Part shown: positions 42,109 through 49,284 of the stretch, piece after piece
Position numbering within the stretch: the first letter of the stretch is position 1
Layout: every line of letters starts with the position of its first letter
DNA from: Yoonia maritima
GTDB lineage: Bacteria > Pseudomonadota > Alphaproteobacteria > Rhodobacterales > Rhodobacteraceae
NCBI RefSeq assembly: GCF_002933395.1
Contig: NZ_CM009490.1
Coordinates: forward strand, 1 to 64,000
Direction: 5' to 3'
DNA length: 64,000 nt
Program-made: the position numbers and the translations under genes
The notes under the pieces: generated by a model
Database searches by the model: none
What the model was told of the DNA's origin: nothing
What the model saw: the letters and a program-made list of their open reading frames with translations, nothing else

Positions 42109-43182
42109 CTAGCCGCGTTCGAACAGGTTTCGCAGTTCTTCCATTGCGGCGTCGATCATTTCGGCATCGACGGGTTTGCCGGATAGGCGGATCACGAAAC
42201 CTTGGCTGTCGCGTTCTTTGCGTAGGGTGACACCCGTTGAAAGTTTGAGCGTATCGTTACCAACCCAGCCTGCTGGTGTCGCGGCCTTGGGGCGACCACG
42301 TTTGACGGTGTCCCGTGGTCCCTCTTCGATTTCGACAATCACGGGTTCTAAGGCGATCCATTCATCTTCGACCGAACCACCCTGCCCGGCGTCCAGCGCG
42401 GCACGTAGACGGCTTTCGCCACCTTGGCGCAATGCGCCTGCCAAACGCAACCCACGGCGCTCTGTGAGCCCCTCTGCATGCGCGAGCATGTCACCGAGCA
42501 TCTCGAACACCTCGGCAAAGGAACGCACCTTGGACCGTTTCGATTTCGACGCGGAGCCGAACAAGACATTCACCGCCTCTTCGGTACTGCCAAATGCGCC
42601 CTGCTGTGCGGCGATCACGGCGATGCGACCGCGTTCATAATGGCTAAGGTTTGCGCGGACTTCGTTTTCTTCGACCATCGCAGCAAAGGCGGATGCTGTG
42701 TCCGTGCTGGGGCGAATGAAAGCCTTGATCGTGGTGTGTTTACCATCGCCGTTCAGTTCGGCCAAACCGCGCATCGCCATCAGGCGGCGGTAGCCGGACA
42801 GCAGGCTGTAACCCTGCCCGTTTGCGTAAACCTCGATCGGTAGACGCAGCCCGTTGGCCGCGATTGAAAGCCGCAGTTCCAGCATCTCTTCTTCGCTTAG
42901 AACCGTCCGGTCGCGGACCATTGTGTCGGTCGTGATTTTGTCGGTCGGTATTTCCGTGACGATCAGCCCGTTCTTTTCGGCCTCGCGCAGACGTTCTGCG
43001 TCAAGCTTATCAAGCCGGGATTGCACATTTTCGGCATGACCGAATTGCGCACTATCCGCCGCGACCTGCGCAATTGGCGCAGAGGTCCGGTTCGTACGCG
43101 CCGGAGTTTCGCTGCGAAACTCTGCGTCGATGGCTTGTAGGTCTTCGACGGATGGCGCGGTTAGTTTGCGACGTTTTGCCAT
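42109..43182 (-). CDS. parB: Plasmid partition protein ParB (RepB-like)
   Basis: A 357-residue ParB/Srx-fold protein. The NTPase/clamp domain (about 85-190) shows LRLSIAANGLRLPIEVY, the arginine-rich SGYRRLMA box and VEENEVRANLSHYERG. A helical DNA-binding domain follows (FGSTEEAVNVLFGSASKSKRSKV region), and the C-terminal part would dimerise. It binds parS and works with ParA to segregate the replicon. It follows parA after 3 bp. Its own early codons contain one palindrome copy (43104-43122), so ParB may also bind within its own gene. Confidence 0.9.
   Translation of the reverse strand: MAKRRKLTAPSVEDLQAIDAEFRSETPARTNRTSAPIAQVAADSAQFGHAENVQSRLDKLDAERLREAEKNGLIVTEIPTDKITTDTMVRDRTVLSEEEMLELRLSIAANGLRLPIEVYANGQGYSLLSGYRRLMAMRGLAELNGDGKHTTIKAFIRPSTDTASAFAAMVEENEVRANLSHYERGRIAVIAAQQGAFGSTEEAVNVLFGSASKSKRSKVRSFAEVFEMLGDMLAHAEGLTERRGLRLAGALRQGGESRLRAALDAGQGGSVEDEWIALEPVIVEIEEGPRDTVKRGRPKAATPAGWVGNDTLKLSTGVTLRKERDSQGFVIRLSGKPVDAEMIDAAMEELRNLFERG
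43104..43122. repeat. parS-like palindrome, copy 3 (longest)
   Basis: GAGTTTCGCTGCGAAACTC is a perfect 19-bp palindrome with a central T, lying inside the first codons of parB. It shares the 15-bp core with copy 2 exactly. Confidence 0.65.
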
Positions 43183-43185
43183 TGG

Positions 43186-44574
43186 TTAATCCTCCTGCTC
43201 GGATTGTTGCATCTGGGCGTCGCGCCACCAGGTCCCGATCAGGACTTCTTTGACTTCGGCCCAAGTGCGGTCAAATGTTTCGCGTCCGCGAATGTAGGTA
43301 TCACGGTTAAAGTCGCGGTAGTCGGCCTCGTAGATGCCGTTCACATGTTCGCCGGCTTGGCCAACCATCGCGGTGACCTCTTGCCGGTAGGTTGTCATAA
43401 AGTCACCGAAATAGGCTTGGATTACGTTGGCCAAATCGGTTTGTTGGTTCGCATCGAAACGGGTCACGATGGCGCGCACGGCATCCCATTCGAATTTCAT
43501 TTCCGGCAATCCGTCGCGACGGCGCACCGTGTTTTCCCCATCTTCAATCGACGCGAAGGTGCTGTAGAGCATATCAAAGAACCGGCCCGTGCTGTCGAAT
43601 TCAAGGAACGACGCCCCAAGGGGTACCAGCAGAATATCAGCGGCAGCCAACGCGTTGATTGTCAGATAGCCAAGCGCGGGCGGCGTATCGAGAAGGATGA
43701 TATCATATTCGTCTAAAATACCTTCACCCGACAGTGCGTTGCTTAGCGCGTCCCACAGCGCCCAACTGCGCAATTGCATCCGCCAGACGGGCACCTGGAA
43801 TTCGGCCCAGTAGAGGTTGAGCTGCGAACCGATCAGATCGATGTTTGGCCAATGTGTTGATTGGATCAGATCTCGGGCGTTGACATTGCGTGCTTCTGAC
43901 AGCGTTTCATCTAGGGGCAGGGGGGCCTGACCGTTGCGTTCGCGGAGCTTATTTTCCGCCTCAACGTTCATGGCGTAATCTTTCGCCATCAGCGGGAAAG
44001 CGGTTTGCCATTCGTCTTCGACCTTGCCGCCCATGATGGACGTCAGCGACCCTTGGCTATCAAGGTCAATCACTAGCACTTTGTAGCCGTCTAGCGCGGC
44101 GGACATAGCGAGATGGGTTGTCGTCGATGTCTTGCCAACACCACCCTTAAAGTTTGCCACGGCGATGATTTTCGCAGGCTGATCTTTGGGGCGGTAGGGC
44201 AGGTATTCACGGTCGGCCGCGCCTTCTGCGGCAAAGAATTTCCGAAGCGTCAGGATTTCCTCAAGCGTGAACCATTTGGATCCGCCCTCACCGTGGCCTT
44301 GGGGTAGGTCAGGGTTGGCTTTCAGAACGCGTCGCAGATGGGATGTTGCGACTGGGATCAGATAGCGGCAAACCTCCCAAGTGGAGAACCGGCGCAGGCG
44401 TTTTTCGCCATCTGGGGCGTGTCCGCGTTTGGCGAGGTCATCGCGGCCTTTCGCTGCGAAAGTCGCGGCTTTTGCGAATCGCGTGGTGTCGATAGGGTCA
44501 GATAACTTGGCTGCTGCCTTGGCCGGATCGATGTTCATATACGGGGGCAGGGGTGGCTTGCTTGAAGATGACAT
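43186..44574 (-). CDS. parA: Plasmid partition ATPase ParA (RepA-like)
   Basis: A 462-residue ParA ATPase. A long N-terminal DNA-binding part (about 1-130, with FSTWEVCRYLIPVATSHLRRVL) resembles the MerR/HTH-type extension of plasmid type Ia ParA proteins. Next come the deviant Walker A KGGVGKTSTT, VLVIDLDSQGSLT (Walker A' region) and IILLDTPPALGYL (Walker B). Type Ia ParA proteins move ParB-parS complexes and repress their own promoter. Possible operator repeats (TAAGCTGTTTA type) lie 16-26 bp upstream of the start. It is the first gene of parAB and divergent from the replication initiator. Confidence 0.92.
   Translation of the reverse strand: MSSSSKPPLPPYMNIDPAKAAAKLSDPIDTTRFAKAATFAAKGRDDLAKRGHAPDGEKRLRRFSTWEVCRYLIPVATSHLRRVLKANPDLPQGHGEGGSKWFTLEEILTLRKFFAAEGAADREYLPYRPKDQPAKIIAVANFKGGVGKTSTTTHLAMSAALDGYKVLVIDLDSQGSLTSIMGGKVEDEWQTAFPLMAKDYAMNVEAENKLRERNGQAPLPLDETLSEARNVNARDLIQSTHWPNIDLIGSQLNLYWAEFQVPVWRMQLRSWALWDALSNALSGEGILDEYDIILLDTPPALGYLTINALAAADILLVPLGASFLEFDSTGRFFDMLYSTFASIEDGENTVRRRDGLPEMKFEWDAVRAIVTRFDANQQTDLANVIQAYFGDFMTTYRQEVTAMVGQAGEHVNGIYEADYRDFNRDTYIRGRETFDRTWAEVKEVLIGTWWRDAQMQQSEQED
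44448..44462. repeat. parS-like palindrome, copy 4 (variant)
   Basis: CTTTCGCTGCGAAAG shares the TTTCGC-T-GCGAAA core, with the outer G-C pair swapped. It lies within the N-terminal codons of parA. Confidence 0.5.
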
Positions 44575-44588
44575 GTTTGAAACTCAAT

Positions 44589-44606
44589 GTAAGCTGTTTA
44601 AGGTGA
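44589..44606. promoter_or_regulatory. TAAGCTG(T/C)TTA repeat upstream of parA
   Basis: TGTAAGCTGTTTAAGGTG lies just before parA. Related copies occur at 44701-44710 (TAGCTGTTTA) and at 45003-45015 (TTAAGCTGCTTAA, a near-perfect palindrome) upstream of the initiator gene. The placement at both ends of the region fits ParA or Rep operators. Confidence 0.45.
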
Positions 44607-44765
44607 TTTGCGTGGGAGTATCGCACATGAAATCGGATTTGCGAATCGTTAAGCGCTTATTTGCCCGAAAATTCTGTAATTCGTAGAAAACGACGACATA
44701 TAGCTGTTTAGATTCTTTAAGTACTTTAAGATATTTGCTTAGAAAAAATTGTTTTTTGCCAATGG

Positions 44766-44842
44766 GTTACAGGTATTTTGGACCCGTATACAGGATGAAA
44801 GGTATCCGTATACAGGTTCAATGGGCACCAAATACAGGATGG
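44766..44842 (+). repeat. Iteron array of the replication origin
   Basis: Four TACAGG cores occur at 44768, 44789, 44811 and 44833, spaced 21, 22 and 22 bp, about two helical turns. The middle two share CCGTATACAGG exactly. An AT-rich tract with TTTAAG/CTTAGA repeats lies just left (44690-44760). This is the layout of an iteron origin bound by a Rep_3-type initiator. Confidence 0.7.
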
Positions 44843-45090
44843 TGGGGTCCGATTCGCGGGGTTTGAGGTGCCCAGAGTCGGTATTGCCTGTGTTAGGGTC
44901 TAATTAGCGGGTTTTTGCTACCTCGTCGCCCTGTAAATGGATACCTTAATAATTCTGAATTCCTCCGTTCGGTCGTTGAGGAACCCGTTTACGGGACTGG
45001 TGTTAAGCTGCTTAAGGTTCCCACGGTTTGCTTGCTCTTAGGTGCCTTTTAGGGCAGACTGGGGGAAACCTCGATAGAAGGTGAGCAGGA

Positions 45091-46260
45091 ATGGCATCTG
45101 ATCAAGTGGCGTTAAGTGGTGCCTTGCGCCGCGGCGAAGTCAAAAAGAACGTGGCCGCGATCCACGTGAGTGGCAAGCTGACGCTGTTGCAGCGCAAGCT
45201 GTCGAATGTGTTGTTGCTGAATGCCTATGACACGCTGATCCACAAACAGTCCCATGCGATCGACGCCCGCACGCTGTGCACGATGATCGGCTATAATTCG
45301 AATGACATGGAAACGCTGAAGCAATCGTTGCGCGGCTTGGTCGAGACATCAGCCGAATGGGATATGCTTGATGAAAACGGGCAGCAGGAATGGGGCGTGT
45401 CCAGTCTGCTCGCCTATGCCAAGCTAAAGGGCGGCGTGTGCGAATATGCGTATTCCGCCGCGCTGGCCGAAAAGCTGCATGACCCCAAGGTGTTTGCGCT
45501 GATCAATCTGAACATTCAACGCCGGTTCACCAGTGGTCACGCGCTTGCGCTTTATGAAAACTGCTATCGCTTTGTGCGGACGGGAAGCACGGGGTGGTGG
45601 CCGCTTGAACTGTTCCGTCGTTTGATGGGCGTGAATGACAGCGCATATTACGAAGTGTTCAAACATCTGAATGCTAAGGTGATCAAACCCGCCGTCGCCG
45701 AGGTGAACAAGACCTCTAACATTATCCTGACGCCAGAGACCCGCAAAATGGGGCGTGCGGTGACCGAGATCAGGTTCAAGATTGCCAAGAATCCGCAACT
45801 TTCCATTCTTGAGCTGGATGATGGTGAAGGCGTGCGCAATGAACCGGTCTATGCAAAGCTGCTAGATCAGGGCGTGAGCGACCGTTTGGCCCGCCAATGG
45901 ATCAAAGAACACGGACCCGCGCATATTTCTGAAAAGATCAACTATGTCAGCGCGCGCAAAGGTGTGCAGAACCCGGTGAGCTATCTGACGGCGGCATTAC
46001 GCGAAGATTACGCGGAAGAGAAAGCAGGGCAGGGGCCCCTGACATCGGACCGGGCCAAACGGTTGGCCCGGGTGCGCGAGTTGATCAACGCCCGCAGTCC
46101 GACGCAGCGCGATGCGGATAAACGGCTGTTTATGTCGCGGTTGGACGATTCTGGCGCGCGGCTTGATTTTGAAAACCATGCTTGGATGTCTGCACTGAAC
46201 GCTGGCGCGATCTTTGATTTTTGGGAAGACCTGATGCCGGGCGCGTTTGACGATCTTTAG
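45091..46260 (+). CDS. Plasmid replication initiator (RepB/Rep_3 type)
   Basis: A 389-residue initiator of the winged-helix Rep_3 superfamily. The N-terminal winged helix (about 20-170) includes KLTLLQRKLSNVLLLNAYD and the long ALALYENCYRFVRTG helix. The second winged helix holds WWPLELFRRLMG and YEVFKHLNAKVIKPAVAEVN, the usual iteron-contacting segment. A helical C-terminal part follows. It starts with a GAGCAGGA-type site and faces parA across the iterons. Its presence, with no chromosomal dnaA, gyrB or rRNA genes in the window, is the main evidence that this is an extrachromosomal replicon. Confidence 0.88.
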   Translation: MASDQVALSGALRRGEVKKNVAAIHVSGKLTLLQRKLSNVLLLNAYDTLIHKQSHAIDARTLCTMIGYNSNDMETLKQSLRGLVETSAEWDMLDENGQQEWGVSSLLAYAKLKGGVCEYAYSAALAEKLHDPKVFALINLNIQRRFTSGHALALYENCYRFVRTGSTGWWPLELFRRLMGVNDSAYYEVFKHLNAKVIKPAVAEVNKTSNIILTPETRKMGRAVTEIRFKIAKNPQLSILELDDGEGVRNEPVYAKLLDQGVSDRLARQWIKEHGPAHISEKINYVSARKGVQNPVSYLTAALREDYAEEKAGQGPLTSDRAKRLARVRELINARSPTQRDADKRLFMSRLDDSGARLDFENHAWMSALNAGAIFDFWEDLMPGAFDDL

Positions 46261-46264
46261 ATTG

Positions 46265-48175
46265 TTAACTGCGCATGATTTCGGACGCGAGGTAGCTGAC
46301 GCGCATCGCCTGATTGGCATCGGGTGTTTGCGATAGATCCCGTAACGCCTGCGCCAAAAGCGCGAGCTGAAGCGTTTCGGCTTGGTCTGCCAGTGCCAGA
46401 AGCGTGTTGGACTGACCAAAGCGCATGACCTCGGCTGTGGCGTCAAAGACTGCGTTCCCGAGCTGTTCGATTGCGCTGAGCGGTGCTTGCGCGGGTGTCG
46501 AACCCGAACTGATCTTGCTTTTCAGAAATGATCGCGCGCGGTCGCCAAATGTTGATTTGGCTTCGGGAAGCGGATCCAGAGACAGGTTTATCATCTGTTG
46601 GCCGATCATGACGGATACAGGGCTTAGCCGTAGCCGCAGGTCGACGACGGTTGCTTCGCAAAATAACACGCGAATGTTGGCTTTGTTGTCTTGAAGCCAT
46701 GCTACGGTTTCGTGCTGCTTTGCAGATAGGGTCAGGTTCCACGATGCGCGTGTTTGATCGATGATCGGCAATTGATATTGCTGGTTAATATCTTCGAAAT
46801 TTGCGTTGCCTATATCACTTGGCGCAAACAGTATCGGTACTGCACTGCCCATCCGCCGTAACCCGGCGGGTGATCGTATGGCGATATCGTCTTGCGCGTC
46901 ATCCCAATTCGCAAAAACCGCCCCAGCGTTATTGAGCTGTGCAATGACATCGGGTGCGTGGGTGGGTGCTGCAGATGCTTGGTCCCATGAGATTTGTTGA
47001 TCAGATGAAACGCGTGCCTGTCGCAAGGTGACTTGGGTTCCTGTGATGTCTTTGGCGGTGCCTGCGCCCCACAGTGGCCCGAAATAGGCGTTTTCGGGTG
47101 CAAAACCGGGGTCCATTCCTGCGCCGCGTGCTTGGGATGTGGTGTACCACGCGTTTTGATCGGGCGCGAAACCGTACAGACGCAGCCCCCGTGCCCCGCT
47201 GGCGGCGTGCCATCGCACAGCACCCAACATGATTAAGTCAAAGCTATCGCTATCGCGGTAGGTGCGCCGCAATGTCCCGGTGAGCTGGGTATCCTCGGGG
47301 TGTTTTTCCAAGGCCTTTGCGAGCGCATAGGTCAACGCAGCATCGGCCAAGAATCTATCGTCCCGAAAATCAAAGTGATGCGCACGTGCAAGTCGGGCTT
47401 GATGGACAAGAGCCCGTAAAAGCGATGTTAGCCGTGGTGCGGATTGCGCCCGTGCGGATATCGACAGGTCGAAAAGCATGTCTTCAGCGATCACAGAACC
47501 GCCGCCAAACACGCCTGTGACTGCGCCGGTAATCGCGCTTTGGACTTGGGCAAGGAATTCAGCGGATAAAAAGGCGCTTTGCGCATCGTCTTGGGTGATT
47601 TGATCAAGCGCTTGTGCGCCGCCGTGTTGCCGCGCCACAAGTGCGGCGGCGGCGGTGACCCGTCGTTTCGCGGATTTTGCGCCTTTGAATACAGCGCCAG
47701 AAAGCCCCTGACCGGCCAAAAACACCACCGGGAATTCAAGATCGGGCAGGTGCACCGATAGGTTAACCCCGTCGGCGTCGATTTTTGCGGCCGTACTGAT
47801 GCGGGCAAGGTTGATTGCCTTATCCCAATCGGCGCCAGCGAATTTGCGCAGGTCTTCCTCGGTTAGGGTGTGCAGATCGTCGGGTGCGGATTTTACTGCG
47901 GGGGCAGGGGTGTCTGCGCGCAGGGCGAAGGCGGCCAAGATGATATGTCTGCAAACACCGGTGGATGGGCAGTCGCAGGTGGCGGCGTCTAATCCGGTTG
48001 CGGGGACCGTCACGGATTTACCGTCTGAGGTCACGGTTGCTTGGGTGTCGTCGCGGGTTTCGACGGTTGCTTTGCCTGCTTCAAAGTCGCGTTTGGCCCG
48101 GCGTACAATGCCGACATTGGCCAATGCGGCCAATGCGTTTTCATCGTGAACTGCGATCATTTCGGACAGGGTCAT
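46265..48175 (-). CDS. SWIM zinc-finger protein (YehQ-like)
   Basis: A 636-residue protein with an N-terminal SWIM finger (CDCPSTGVCRH, pattern CxC-x5-CxH, near residues 65-80) and a long, mainly helical remainder without other motifs I recognise. SWIM fingers bind DNA or protein. In E. coli a SWIM protein (YehQ) ends the yeh operon, and the gene occupies the same place here. The ATG at 48175 overlaps the VWA stop (ATGA). A start at 48196 is less likely. It converges with the initiator gene with a 4-bp gap. Confidence 0.8.
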   Translation of the reverse strand: MTLSEMIAVHDENALAALANVGIVRRAKRDFEAGKATVETRDDTQATVTSDGKSVTVPATGLDAATCDCPSTGVCRHIILAAFALRADTPAPAVKSAPDDLHTLTEEDLRKFAGADWDKAINLARISTAAKIDADGVNLSVHLPDLEFPVVFLAGQGLSGAVFKGAKSAKRRVTAAAALVARQHGGAQALDQITQDDAQSAFLSAEFLAQVQSAITGAVTGVFGGGSVIAEDMLFDLSISARAQSAPRLTSLLRALVHQARLARAHHFDFRDDRFLADAALTYALAKALEKHPEDTQLTGTLRRTYRDSDSFDLIMLGAVRWHAASGARGLRLYGFAPDQNAWYTTSQARGAGMDPGFAPENAYFGPLWGAGTAKDITGTQVTLRQARVSSDQQISWDQASAAPTHAPDVIAQLNNAGAVFANWDDAQDDIAIRSPAGLRRMGSAVPILFAPSDIGNANFEDINQQYQLPIIDQTRASWNLTLSAKQHETVAWLQDNKANIRVLFCEATVVDLRLRLSPVSVMIGQQMINLSLDPLPEAKSTFGDRARSFLKSKISSGSTPAQAPLSAIEQLGNAVFDATAEVMRFGQSNTLLALADQAETLQLALLAQALRDLSQTPDANQAMRVSYLASEIMRS

Positions 48176-49284
48176 GTCATGATCTCGGCCAGCCAATCGG
48201 CGAATTTATTGGGGGTCATTGCGCCGACGTGCATTCCTAAGTCAGCAGCCCGCCCCGCGATTGTTCCATCAAAGTAAGGTGCGGATTGATCATCTAGTGC
48301 GACCAGCCCGACCATGCGCACGCGGGCTTCGGCCATGCGGGCAAGGGCGGCGTATAATGTCCGTGGTGATGCGCCTTCGGCGAAATCACTGATCAGCGCA
48401 AAGACAGTGCGTTCGGGGTCTTGGATGAAGTCTTCGCAATAGGTGACGGCGCGGCCGATATTAGTGCCACCGCCCAGTTGCACAGATAGCAACGTATCCA
48501 AAGGGTCGGTCAGTTTGTCAGACACGTCGATGATTGATGTATCAAACAGCACCATTTTTACAGTGATGCCGGGCAGGCCGCATAGGATTGCGGCCATGAC
48601 CGCCGAATGGATCACACTGTCGGTCATCGACCCTGATTGATCGACGCATAGCACCACAGTCCACGGCAGTTTCCGTTTCTCGCGGCTGTTAAACCGCAGT
48701 GTTTGTGCGATAATACGGCCCGTTTCAGGGTCAAAGGTTTTCAGGTTTTCGCGTAGTGTGTTACGCCAGTCGAAATTCGCGGCAGATGGGATATTTGACC
48801 GCCGAAATCTGTTGCGTCGTCCAGAAAACGCCCGCATCACGTCGTGCCGCAGCCGTTCCATGATGTCGCGTATGATTTTATCGGCAACTTCGCGTAGTTT
48901 GGCCCGGATCGCAGGGTCGGCGCGGTCATGATAACCTAACAACACCTTAAGCAGGTCTTGGTTTGGTTCCAGACTTTCCAGCGTTTTAGGATCTTTGAGC
49001 AGGTCAGTCAGCCCGTACCGGTCAAGCGCGTGCCCTTGCAGGGTTTCAAACACGGTGTTCGGAAACAGGCCCTTGGCCTTGCCCAGCCACGTCAGTGCTT
49101 GCATTTGTGTCGGATCAAGCGACCCTGCGCCGCGATCGCGTTCAAGCCCGCGTTGATCATATTCGCGTGCATAAAGGTAATCGAGCGCCTGATCCATTTT
49201 CTGGTCTTGGCCGCCAAGCCCGCCCAAATTGTCTTTGGCGTAGCGACCTAAGGCAAGCCGCCAGCGGCGTGTTCCTTCGGTCAT
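48172..49284 (-). CDS. VWA-domain protein (YehP-like)
   Basis: A 370-residue protein. Its helical N-terminal half contains QDQKMDQALDYLYAREYD. A C-terminal von Willebrand A domain (about 190-370) has an intact MIDAS: CVDQSGSM, GGGTNI and LISDFAEG. VWA proteins paired with MoxR ATPases act as metal-dependent adaptors in chaperone-like complexes. The ATG at 49284 overlaps the DUF5682 stop by 4 nt. It is cytoplasmic, since no signal peptide is seen. Confidence 0.88.
   Translation of the reverse strand: MTEGTRRWRLALGRYAKDNLGGLGGQDQKMDQALDYLYAREYDQRGLERDRGAGSLDPTQMQALTWLGKAKGLFPNTVFETLQGHALDRYGLTDLLKDPKTLESLEPNQDLLKVLLGYHDRADPAIRAKLREVADKIIRDIMERLRHDVMRAFSGRRNRFRRSNIPSAANFDWRNTLRENLKTFDPETGRIIAQTLRFNSREKRKLPWTVVLCVDQSGSMTDSVIHSAVMAAILCGLPGITVKMVLFDTSIIDVSDKLTDPLDTLLSVQLGGGTNIGRAVTYCEDFIQDPERTVFALISDFAEGASPRTLYAALARMAEARVRMVGLVALDDQSAPYFDGTIAGRAADLGMHVGAMTPNKFADWLAEIMT

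Larger units (their letters stand above)
44575..45090. other. Replication origin region between parA and the initiator gene
   Basis: A 516-bp non-coding region between divergent genes. It holds the iteron array, the AT-rich segment, three TAAGCTG-type repeats and a small CCCGT-TT-ACGGG dyad (about 44983-44994). Promoters for both parA and the initiator gene must lie here. I see no gene in it. Confidence 0.65.

Noticed and set aside
40944..44462. CRISPR-like reading of the repeated palindromes
   Set aside because: Only four copies, irregular spacing of about 1-1.3 kb and no spacers. They fit partition sites instead.
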